In this document: piece after piece, positions 35,300 to 47,300 of the stretch
Numbering within the stretch: position 1 is the first letter of the stretch
Layout: each line of letters begins with the position of its first letter
Assembly: GCF_040954835.1 (NCBI RefSeq)
Contig: NC_090703.1
Span: 12,829,001 to 12,893,000, forward strand
Length of the DNA stretch: 64,000 nucleotides
Origin: Lepisosteus oculatus
Lineage: Eukaryota; Chordata; Actinopteri; Semionotiformes; Lepisosteidae
Reading direction: 5' to 3'
Position numbers and translations under genes: made by a program
Notes under the pieces: model-generated
Told to the model about the DNA's origin: nothing
The model's database searches: none
Seen by the model: the letters and a program-made list of their open reading frames with translations, nothing else

Positions 35300-35425
35300 A
35301 CTATGTTAGAGACTGTAACATATTGCCAACACATCCAGGGTTATACCAACTTGTGCTCATTGCTTGCCAGGATAGGCTCCGACTCCCCAGTGACTCTATA
35401 TTGGATGAAGTGGTTAGAAAATGGG
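35300..35425 (+). repeat. SINE 3' fragment
   Basis: The words 'GCTCATTGCTTGCCAGGATA', 'GGCTCCGACTCCCC' and 'TATTGGATGAAGTGG' match the 3' region of a tRNA-derived SINE that is common in ray-finned fish (from memory). No tRNA head is visible here. Confidence 0.55.
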
Positions 35426-37812
35426 TGGAAGGCAAAAAAAACCTAACTGAAATGAAAATGAAAAGGGCTTTGGGAAAATCAAGAGGGAGAGCGAATTTAT
35501 ATTTAAGTAGAAAATAAGACTGGGGTGATTTATTAATCTCATTAAGAACATTAATACAAAGCACAGTTAAAAGGCCACAGACCATCAAATAAAATCTGGG
35601 TAGCATCAGCTACTGTACAATAAAAAGCTGCTACAGTACAACTTATGAAAGAAATGGAAGGGCTTACAAAGTCAAGCAAAGGAGAACTGATTTCACTGAG
35701 ATTTCGTAAGGAACAACCATTTTGTTGATGTCCACAATTAAAACCATGTCCAATACCCTTGATAGTAATTTTTAAATTTACCCATGATCTGCAACACTAA
35801 ATAGTAGGAGAATAGTGCCAGAAACAGGCTGGGGAACCAGGTGTTGGCACTGCATCATAAATCTGAAAGCTCTCCATGCAGTTCAGGAATTACAAAGGCA
35901 GAAGCTGAATGAACACCAGAGATAGGCCTGGCTGTGTCCTGAACTTCCTGCAGTGTTTATACTGCCACACTCACTGCTGGCTGTGGTGTTAGAAATACGA
36001 CATTTCCCTTTACTTTGAAGAACAAGCCATGGCACACATTCTATTTAGCAGTCAAATTAAAACAGTGGAAAGAGGAAATGACATTATCTGTCAGACTGTA
36101 GCAGCATTTGATTGTTAAATAAGTTGTTCCTGACACATGAAGGCAGAAAGGGAATTGTACAAGACTGAGAAATCACTTTATACAGATTAAGTAATGTCTG
36201 TATGTGTGTATTTACAGATACACACTACATCAACAAAACTGTACATTTCTAGTATAGAGCTCTGTTCTAAGCATTATTTAGGCCACAGATTTTAACATTT
36301 AGACACCATCTTTCACTTGGGAAAGTAGAAAAACAAAACACAGAAAGGCACATCCGAGTAAGATGCATTGAGTTATCTTTTAAAAACGTCATTCCATCAA
36401 AAAGACATTTCTTTTTAAAGTTTAAGTTTAAAGAAAAAACCCTCTTCAAGCATCCAAATATTAGACATCAGTACAACTAGTGCATTCTTCCTTTTTCATT
36501 TGCAGGGGGGATTTGGGGTTAATTAATGTCAAAGTTTCCAAACGGGTTGAGATTAGGATTTTTAAAGTCATACAGCTTTGTAGTTTTCCTTAGCATCAAA
36601 CAGAATGATGGGCTTAAGACATCATCTTTTTAAGGAGCTTAAGGACTATAGCAGTTACTTCCACAGATCCGTGGATTTCCGAATTGGGATGACTTGTATT
36701 CCAGTATAAACATCAAAGTCCATCGCCAGTGACTTTATCAACTTCACTGCTCTTGATTAAAGGCCACTACTGAAGCAGAACAAGTTATAAAGGGAGTCCC
36801 ACACAGACGCTGTCCTCCTGTTAATGGCTCAGTGCAACATACTAAAGTTTAATGTCCATGTTTATACAATACAGTGCAAAGAAGAAATGACTGAAAGAAT
36901 TCCATGAAATCTCAAATTTCATTTTCCCACTTGTGATGCCTAGCTGTAATGCATAAGAAAGACCCCTGCCACCTGCTAACAGCATGATTCTTCAGGCAAG
37001 CACAAGCTATGAACTGATGTACATTACTTTTAGTTCTGGTCCCTCAATGCCTTGAGCAAGGCATGATACTGGTGACTACTAATCAGACTGGTGACTCTGG
37101 ACCTATGCCAATCTTCTCAGTTCTATTTCAATGCTCTGAACAAAGCATTGCTAAGCAAAACAAAAAAGAAGAAATATAGGACTATTTCCAATTCTTTCTT
37201 TGACTACATTAGTTTATAGGATCCTTGTAATTCCACAATACTACAGAATTCACATAGCAGTGCTGTCAGAGACGTAATTTTTATTGTACTAAAATACTTT
37301 TTGGGCACTACTACCAGTATATTGTGCATTGGGTACAGTGCGTAGTCTGCACATAAGGTATGGTGAACCCCAAAAATGCTTTGAAAAAAAGAGATTACTA
37401 ACATTAATCCTTTGCAATTAGTGTGCAACTGCACAATGGCAAGAAAGCCCCCCTAATGCATTACGTTCATGCTGTTCTTAGGTGAGCAACAGGTCATCTT
37501 CAGGGTCCTGGTGCGGTGCAGAGCTCATCTGCAGTCTCCCATCATCTGTACTGGCACGAGGCTGTTGTTGGCACGTGGGGTTTGAGTGACTGATCCCCTG
37601 AGAGGCGGCGGCGGTGGTGGTGGTGACAGGGCGTCGCAGGAGGCAGGCCAGAGGCCGCTGTCGGCGATCGGGAGCTCCCGCATGAAGTTCGCCTCTCCCG
37701 TCGCGCGTTCGGGTTCGTGCAGCGCTCGCCGTCCGGCATGGCCGAGCCCGGGGATGCTGCAGGGCAGCGGGGGGCAGAGGCTGTGCCTGTGGGGGTGGGG
37801 GGGGTGAGGGCC
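35426..37812 (-). other. sos2: Likely sos2 3' UTR and tail-to-tail intergenic region
   Basis: No coding exon. On the minus strand AATAAA occurs at 37285–37280 (about 530 bases after the sos2 stop), with further candidates near 35530. The 3'-most 250 bases next to the stop are GC-rich and include a (GGC)(GGT) run at about 37604–37621. Confidence 0.5.
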
Positions 37813-38313
37813 TTAGGGGTTGGCGTTGGCGTTCTCCACCAGCGAGAGGCTGTGCAGCGGGTGGGAGAGCTCCCTCTTGTAGGTCTTTGGTGGCAGTTTG
37901 GGGAGCTGGGGGTTCGAGTTCTGGCGGGGAGGCACCGGGGGGGCCGTGACCGGCGCAGGAGGCTGGCAGAGGCTGTTCTGGCTGGCGCTCAGCGGGCAGC
38001 AGCGCCGGGGCACCCTCGGGGAGGGCGTGCCCGGCGGGGTGTTGGGCGAGCTGGGTGAGGTGCTGAACTCCCAGTGGAAGCGGCCCACAGGAGACGGCTG
38101 CAGGTTCAGGGGGTAGTTCATGAAGATCTCCGGTGGGCGCAGGGGCACAGGTGGGGGGGTGTCAGGGAGGGGGTCCCTGGGGGGCGGTGGTGGCGGGCTG
38201 GGCAGGGGGCCATCGCTGGGGCCGTTGTAGGTGGGCACTCTGGGCTGGATCCTCGTCAGCGGCGGAGGCAGTCTGGGAGGGATGGCTGGAGGGCTGTCAG
38301 GCCTGGGACCCGT
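37813..38313 (-). CDS. sos2: sos2 last coding exon (proline-rich tail)
   Basis: Visible residues 1095–1260, acceptor TTGTAG, phase 0. Contains [37 protein letters not shown] and [15 protein letters not shown], then TAA at 37815–37813. These are class II SH3 ligands for Grb2. The terminal VENANANP differs from mammals. Confidence 0.96.
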   Translation of the reverse strand, partial: TGPRPDSPPAIPPRLPPPLTRIQPRVPTYNGPSDGPLPSPPPPPPRDPLPDTPPPVPLRPPEIFMNYPLNLQPSPVGRFHWEFSTSPSSPNTPPGTPSPRVPRRCCPLSASQNSLCQPPAPVTAPPVPPRQNSNPQLPKLPPKTYKRELSHPLHSLSLVENANANP

Positions 38314-41300
38314 CTACAACACAACCACATGGACCAACCCCTGGTTCACCTTCATTTTTCACTTTCAATTCAGCAACTGTTGTGTCCCTGCCCATCACTT
38401 CCTACACTGCACAGGAATAACAAGGGCCAACACCCCCACCTGTCAGAGCCAGGTGTTCGTTTCAGGACATCTTTTAGGCAAGCTCTAAGCGGGGTCTCTC
38501 ACTGACGGGAGCTGCCACTGTAGGCTCAGGCCGAGAGAGACTCTAGGTGAGTGGAGTGTGTGCCCTGCTCGGGGAACCCTGGCCACAGCTGGCTTGTGTC
38601 ATGGCGTGGGCCGGAGACGGTGGTGTCTGTGTCACAGGCCTCAAGCTGCACTCTGCTGCAAGCACCCCCACCTTAGGGCTGTGCTTGCTTTTACCAACAC
38701 AAAAGACATCCCGTGGTACAAAAGGTGAAATATATATGTGTATGTATATATATATGTGTTTGAAAACTACAGCAAAACAGTAAGACCCTTGCGACTTAAA
38801 TTAGCTCATTCTACTCATCTTTTATTCACAATGAGCAACTACTGCACCATATAATAAAGGAACAGACTAGTCAGTCTACAAATTCAAGAACAACAGTGTG
38901 AACAATTCACAAGTCCGTAAGATAAGGCAAAATTCCTAAACTGACAAATTGAAAGTCAGAAGAAAGAAATTGTATAGAAACAGGGCTGTATTTTGTATTG
39001 CCTGGGAAAAAAGAGCTTTGATTTGTCAAAACTGGACAATGTCAAGTAAAACACATTATGTACTGTTTGACTGCTGCTCTAAACCCAGAAAATGAGGATG
39101 CAGACAAGTGCATGAGGCGTTACCTTGGCCTCTGTGATGGCGTCTTTCCTGCGAGGGGGCAGTGGGGGTGGCTTGATCAGCTCCTCGCTGAGCTGGTGAA
39201 GACTGCCGCATGACACAGAGTACGACTCTGAGAGAGACACAACCACAGGGACAGCCATCAGACCCAAGGCCAGGGCGCCACTGGAGGAAGAACAGACCGA
39301 TTTCCTGCCTCTCCGAACACGAAGGGGGAAAGGAATGGTCATCAGTCGCTACAGTCACCCTTACAAGATTTCGCAAAAAGAGACCCCTTATAAATATCAC
39401 ATCAGACACTAGGGAAAACAATCCTCGATTTGCATCACACTTACTTGATGTTGGCAGTAGTACTGGAGCGAAAATACTGTTGCTTCCTGTTAAAGACCCA
39501 AAAAGAAAAACAAGATTTTAGAAAATACTTGTGCACTTGAGAACAAAGGTATTTTTGAGCATTTCTTAGGGTGAGTGCTCAAACGACCTAACAGTGAATT
39601 TATTGACAACACAGCTGAGGAGTGGCTCCAGTGATCTAAACCTGGATTACTGGAGAGGTTACTCAGGCCCGGCGTGTGAAAGCACACAGAAAGAAACATG
39701 AGATAACCAACCGAGCAACAGGGAAGAGACTCTTCTAGCTCAAAAATCGGAAAATGGGTCCAGGCAGAAAAGTTTAAAAAGGCCGAGCTGCAGACCACTG
39801 CATGGGGGTGTCCCTGCAGCTCAGACAGGCAGCGACAGGGACAGAGGCTCACCGCAGGAGCTGCTGAGGTCTGCATCCAGGAACACGGAACCGAGGTCGG
39901 AGGAGGCGGACTGCGGGGGTGTGGAGGGGGTGTTGGGAGAGGTAGGCACGGACGCAGTGCTCTCAGTTTCCGTCTCGGCGATGCTGCGGAAGGTGATCTT
40001 GTGGGGGGGCTCCCTTTCGAGGGGAACAGGGTGGCCCTTCAGGCTGCCTGAGGTAGACGTGTGGCGCACTGGCCGGATCCCTGGAGACTTGAGCGTGTAG
40101 AGAGTCTTCCTGGGCTGCAGGGGGCAGAAGCAAGCTTCAGTGACGTCAACACCACACACCAAGATTAGAATCGCCCAATGAAACCTTGACGTTCATTCCC
40201 TCCATATGTTGTCATAACGATAACGGCATAAACCCCAAACTGTTTTTGAAAATTGATCTGAAAACCATAAAAATAAAGGTGAAACAGAAAAACATTTTTT
40301 CAAAGAAAAACAGAAACTCGGCACAGCCCTGAGAAAATCAGATACTGCTCTTGGCAGAGCAGGTCATAAAACTGGAGCTCACAGTATCTCAAACGTCCTC
40401 CCAATTTGACAAAGTGTGCTCATTTTTGTCAGGACCATACTGTATGTTGGTAAGATGCAAGCAGCCAAGTTACTTACGAATCTCGGAGGCTGTTTGCAGT
40501 TGCGAGGCTCTATCTCCATGGACTTGTTAAACAGGTAGTCAGAGAACTCTTTCTCACTCATATTCCCCATGGGGTTCAGGTTTTCAAAGAACTTCTAAAA
40601 AGAAATGCAAACAAGCTCACTTTTATTTACGCACAATCCTTAATTAGTTTGAGTCCACGATTATACAGTGGATTTATACAGTCACTGCAAGAGGCCTGAG
40701 TTTATGTTAAACTGTATGGTGCCTATAGTTTTAATTCTGAACATTGCTGCAGGTAAGCAGAGGTTTCCTAGTCACCTGGCCTGCTCCATCTCAAGGGGCA
40801 TCAATGACAAATGGGAGTAGATGATACTAACTGCAGGTACTTGGTGTATAGATGAAAATATTAGTGATTTCAGGGATGATTGTACTGCTCAGATGTTTCT
40901 TCTGCTTTGGTGGCTGCTTCAGCACTCTCCTCGCTGATGCGAGAGATGCTGTTAACCCCTGTGAACAACATTAGCACACCCTACTCCCTCTGGTCCTCGT
41001 CTTGAGAGGCTGTCTGAGCCCCGAAGTACCTTGATATCAGGTTCCACCCTCAGGCAATAAGGCTGGTTTTGGTATTGCTGGATCTCCCCTGTGATCTCGG
41101 CAACTTTCCGGCGCTTGCTGAAGTTAATCAGATCCTTCCCGTGGCGCTTGAGAAAGTCGGGATTCCCCTCCTCCGTCTTCAAGATATTAGTTAGATAGAT
41201 ACCTGGAGGACACAGGCAGGCAACTTGATACTGTTGCTTTTTTCGGAAATGCAAGAAAAATCTGCACATTTTAACTTAACGTCTAGTTTTGCAGGATGCT

Positions 41301-44300
41301 CGTGTCTCACGAGTGTACTGAACTGCACATTGTAAAAGTTAAAAAAAATGTGCTTTTAACAGGAAAACTCTTACCGAAGAAAGGCACACAAGGGGGATTT
41401 ATGGACTTGAGTTTTGCCAAATACTTCTTAAAATGGTCCTGACTGAGTTCTACTGCTTCTTCTAATATTTTCTTTTTCCTTTCTGGTATAGCCTGTCGAG
41501 GAAGAACAGAAAGAATCAGTCCTTTATGTCTCCTAACCCAATACAGCAGGATCACAATGAAACACCAATCCTACAGCACATGTGGGCAGCTCACCTCAAA
41601 GGTGTGGTCAAGCCTGTACACCGGCACGGAGTTGATGGCGCTGACTATCTCCAGGACGCCGTTGAAGTTGTTCAGCTCCTGAAACACCTGCAGGATCTCA
41701 ATGATACGAGTGAGCACAGCCACTCTCTCCTCCAAGTTCTCTGCCTCCACTATGCACCTAAACAAAGAACAGAAGATTCACTCCCTTTCAACCTCGAGCG
41801 AAGATTTTACCAGGGTGGTCAAAATTACTACCTGCAGGGTCAGAGTTTTTTGCTTGCAGATTTTAATTATTAACTCTCCTTACTTAACCACTGGACAAAA
41901 CCGGAGAAAATCATCACCTCTCCCCAGCTCTTAGAATCTTTTATAGTTGCTTGTGTTAAATAATCATGTTTCCAAAAAAGGCCCAATTATGCAAACAGGT
42001 CTGTTCAACAGGTCAGTACTGCAGGTGGACAGTAAACAATTCACTGAATTTCCCTCTTGGGGATTAATAAAGTGTATTGCATTGTAAACAAGAACATATG
42101 GCTCTCAAGGACCGGGGATGAGTGGTAAGGATTCACAATTTACAGCGATACAGAATGAGCCCAACATACTGAACAGTCATTCACTACAATGCTATCCTCT
42201 CCTAAGTGTTCTTAACCATTTCAGCTTTTATTCCTCCAGACACAGACAGTGCCTCTCCGCCAGTGTACGCCATGTACCCACTTTTCAAACCACAGAGTGA
42301 GGTTGGTGGTGTGCCGGATCATCCTGAGAAGGTTTGGGGAGTTCTTCTCCTTGTCTTCCTTGGTCCAGACACTCCCCACCAGCTCAGAGGGGCGGACAGC
42401 CCTAAAAAGAGTGAGCAAGAGGAGAGGGCCAGTCAGAACACAATAAGACACCTTGTCAATGGCTCTTGCTAATGTCACAAAATGGATTCTCATTTGCTCC
42501 TTACAGTCAATTTGGCAAATTGACTGTGGGTTCGTTAATCATAAATTACTACATACTGATGTACATGAATATTTACATGGATGTGCGCCTTAGGGCTGGG
42601 AAAAAACAGCATTGCTGGACAATTAGGTTTTCTGCACTATGTCTCTATCTCGGGGCAAGCAGCTGAGAGGCGGGTGAGATATAACTACCACACAGACAAC
42701 CCTGTCTAATGGATTAAGGCATGTAAGCCATTGTCATATTGAGCTCAATGTCGCACAAGATGTGGAACAAGGATTCCCAAGCCCAGTCCTGGATGCTCAC
42801 ACACTGGCTGGTGTTCGTTCGTTTTGTTAATTCAGCTCGGATCTAACGAACAAGTTGCTTGACTTGGAATATTTGCCATTTTTTTTCTCCTCAAAAGCTT
42901 GGGATTTTCTCAGACTTGAAATTTACTGGCAGTTTGGCGCTGTATCGCCAGGTGTGCTGTATTTTTTGGAGAGTTTACTCATTAGAACAGGTTTTCTTAA
43001 ACTTTTCATTTGACACACCTTTTGGATACAATCACTGAATGTGGCAGTATACAATACAGGCAGCCAAAACTCTCCAAAAAATAAAAGTACAGATAGGAGC
43101 AAATGATGACTCATCCTTAAGCTGATTTGGGCTCAGAAATCCCGCACTGAGAGTAAAAAAGGTCTACGTAGTGTGGGAGTCCTGCAGGGTGTCTCAGAAG
43201 CCCTCCAGTTATCACATTCTAAATATTCATCAAACCCAAAAAATATGACTGTTAAACAATCAAAACATTCTTAAAAGCTTTTTGAACTTCATCTTCTTCA
43301 GTTAACTATCTTCTGTAGGTAAATTTTCATTGAGGCCAAAAAAGCTGTACAATGGTATTTAAATCAGCATAAATTTTAGGCCAATGTAGGGTTAAAAAAA
43401 ACACTGTATGTTCCTGTTCTTTCCAGGTACCGTCTTCATAAAAACGTGTTATATAAAAGAATTAAAGGTGTTTGGGTCTAAATGGGTAAGAAAAAGAATT
43501 CTCTAACAAAAACAGTCCGAATGTTTCAATTAACCCTATGACGACTTTAATGTAAAGGTTGAATGGTGTAACCGAGCAGTTGGCTGGTTTTTGATCCAGT
43601 GGGTGCGAGGGCCACCTTGACCAGGACTGGGACTCGATGAGCAGGTAGGGTCCGGCCGTGTCCCCAGGACGGCTCACCTGTAGAGCTCGGACTCCAGCAG
43701 CGTGAGCTGCCGTGCGATCTCGATGGGGTGCAGCGTCATGAGGGCAAAGGTCTCTGTCTGCCCTGCCCTGCTGATGTGCCACTCCACTGGAGGGGGCGGG
43801 CTCCCGAACGTGATACTGTGGCTGACTCCGTTCAGCTGGGTCTGCATCTTCCGTCGGATGATTTTATTGATGGACTCCAACCACTTTCTCATTGACTTCC
43901 CTATTGAAACAACCGGGGAAACTATCAGCTGTGATCTATATGATCTATAAAAACCTTAAGAGCACTGTGCATTGTGGGAGTCCTAAGATTGCTTTAAGGA
44001 AGAGTGATGTACTGACCTCGTGGCTGAATTACATTGGTGACATACTCTTCCAATCGGTACAACAGCTCGGGGTCTGTCTCAAAGTCATAGAAATGATGCT
44101 CCACCCACTGCCGGAAGACATTGAGAACCCTGTAAAATAAAGAAGCCTTAGTTCTGAGTTTACACAGCAAATATTGTGCCTTCAGACTCAGTTTGTTTTT
44201 AAACTCCTACTTGCCAATCACACAGTCTGCTTTTCTCCTGTTTATTACATAGTGCATGTACCCTTGCATAGAGAATCATGCCTGGTCCTGTGCTACAGGG

Positions 44301-47300
44301 TCTTGTTTTTTTTGTTGGTCTTAGTTCAACAACTCCGGACTGAAACACGTGAAAATTTCAATTAGTGACATTTTGCTGAAGCATTCCGAGTGTGAGTATT
44401 CAGGGGAACAGCGGTACTGTCTCACTAGAGATTTGAACCCACAGTGTTTCATTTACAAGCCCACAGCTCTTCTTTCTGCTCCACACCACTGTCTCACTTG
44501 ATTTTAGAGGAGTAAGTTGTCTGCCTGTTTGTGAGGGGTAGGTTAGTATATCAGTGGATGAACACGTCGCCTGCAGCGGTGAGGTCCATACCGGAGCTGG
44601 ACTGGCTGGACATACTCCTTGCGAAATCTCTGGAGCTCTGCTGCCATTGGCTGCTCCCCATTCCACAGGGCCTGTGCCTCGGTGGACTCTGGCTCAGGGA
44701 TCTCAATCCTGCAGGGAAGACAGGGTCACTTCAGTAAGTCTCAGCTGACATGCCTTTACAGCGCTTTTTACACTAGGCTGCACCAGATAGAAAAATAGAC
44801 ATAGAAAAAAAATGCTTTTCTTACCGGTCTATCAACAGGTCAAGCAACTCAGAGGGCTTGCAGAAGGAGCGGTATGTTGTCAGGAAAGTGCGCACAAAAT
44901 TAGGATCTGTAAAAGAAAGGGTTCAGCCAGGTCTGCAAACCGAAACTCAGGGGAAAATTTATCCATCACACTTCACGGCCACAAACCCTGGCTCCTGAGA
45001 GGCATGATACTGATTAATCAAAACCACTGAGTTTTGAGGTTTGTTTATCAGTTTAATAGTTGCTTGGCTTTACTGAGTGAGTAGTGTTTGTCCAGGGATA
45101 ACAGATCATTTGGGTTTTATTTTCAGGTCTTTCTATTACACCACTGATCCAAGTTTATAATGAAAATTAGGGAGAAAGACAGACTCCAGTTTTTTGCCAA
45201 AGTTATAAACTCAATTCTCTAGTCCAATCCATCCCAGCATTCATTGCACTAACCAACCAAGTTGAAGCACCAATGTATCTATAATCTACAATACCTCAAT
45301 CACATATGTATTATTATTTTGTTAAGTGTCCTTTTTACTTAATACCAGTCTTCTCTTTTTTGTTTGCATTGGTTCTTTCAAATCTTTTATCTGGCATTAA
45401 TGTAATACATTCTACCCATAATCTCTGGAGTCTGCATTAATGTGTGGGCCTCACTCAGCTATTCCTAACATGATTCTGTCCCTCAAATATTACTCTCATC
45501 TTTGCAATGCTCGACCACTTTTCACATCTAAGTAGGGGCTGGTCTGTTACTACTGAATGACCTGCTCAGATTAAGGTGTTTAAAATATTTTGTAAGTGAC
45601 CTCCAATCGCAGGGCAGAGATGCAGCAGAACAACAGGAGAACCTGCATCATTGACGAAGACCATACAACATGAGGAAGATGTTACAATTTTCTACAAGTA
45701 AGCTCCCTAGTACTGGCTACAATACCACTGTTACTGGTGAAGATGAACAAGGTCATACGTTGAGGAGAACTAACTTATTCTCTGAAAAACTGAAACCAGA
45801 TGCTAACAGCAATCAAATTGACGATGGGTCCCGGCGTCAGCGCCATGTGACTGCCTACAGTACCTGGACGGGAAACCTCCTGGCAAAGGTAAGGTTGCTG
45901 CTGGAAGAGGTATTAGAGGGGCCAGTAGGGGACACTCACCCAGCAGTCTGTGTGGGTAATAATGCCATAGTGATGGGGACACTATACTGCAAAAAGGCAC
46001 CATCCCTAGGATGTGACATTCAACTGAGGTCCTGACTCTCTGTGGCCATTAAAAAATTCTGTGCGTTTCTTGAAAAGAGTAGGGGTGTCACCCTGGTGTC
46101 CTGGCCAAATTTCTCCCTGGCCTTTACCAGTCATGGCCTCCTAATAATCCCCATCTGTGAACTGGTTGCATGACTCTGTTCTCCTCCCCACTGGTACCTA
46201 GTGTTTGGGGAGCGTTCTGGCGCACTATGGCTGCCGTCACATCATCCAGGTGGATGCTGCACACTGGTGGTGGTGGAGGAGAGTCCACATCACCTGTAAA
46301 GCGCTTTGAGTGGAGTGTCCAGAAAAGTGTATGTAAGTGTAAGGAGTTGTTATTATTACCTGCGTACATGTGGAAGGTGAGTCTTTCAATGAGCTTGACG
46401 ACGGTGCCGGCCTTGATGATGGGGATGCCGGTCTTGCTCTGCACGCTGTCCTCGAAGACGATGTTCTCCTCGGAGTCCTGCACGGCGAAGCAGTAGGCCT
46501 CGGGGGAGGGCAGGCGCAGGGGCTGCGCCTGCTCCTCGTGCTGCAGCACCGTGTCCAGCATGCGGTCCAGTGTGCTGCGGTACTGCAGTGTCACCAGTGC
46601 CGCCATCCAGGCGCTCTTCTCCTCCGCGCTCTTGGCGCAGAAGACGGCGCAGTTCTCGTCCTTGCCCACGATCTCGAAGGCGTGCCGCAGGTCGGGCGAG
46701 TCCTCGCGGTCCACGATGCGCACCTTGCGCAGCACGAACTTCTCCTTGAGGCGGAACTCGGCGCCGCTGCCCGCGCCCGGCAGCCGCGAGCTCTGCCCGT
46801 GGTTGGCCTTGCAGCTGATCAGCAGGCCGTCGAAGAGGAACATGTGGCGCTCGTGCTTGGCGCCGGCGCGGGTGAGTGGGCCCTCGAGGATGAACTCGCT
46901 GCAGCACTGCCCGATGTCCTTGCCCTCCCAGCCATCTATGCTCTTCTGGATCTCGTTCATCCTCTTGATGGCCAGCTGCTTGCTGCGGACCTGTCGGCTG
47001 TACAGCCGGTACATGGGCTCCCTGCACAAGCAGGAGGCGCAGACTCGTGAGACACCAAAGCGAGAGGAACCCAGTTGCGTGCCGAAAACATGGGCTTCAT
47101 CGATGAATCTGCTTCCGTAACATGTAACCCCGTCAAAATCACTTTACATAAGAGATACAGTAGATAAGATCACTTTATTAGCCATATACAATTTCTTACA
47201 TTAGGAATTTGTCTTTTCGCATACCTCCGCTTGCTCTCCATGAGACACACAGGCACACAGACGGGGAGAGAGAAGCTTGGGGTCAGAGCGCAGGGTCAGC

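Noticed and set aside
46370-47120. Plus-strand frames of 189–226 codons and a second minus-strand frame of 213 codons
   Set aside because: Shadows of GC-rich sos2 exon 10. Only the frame with the SOS PH and REM motifs fits the flanking phases.
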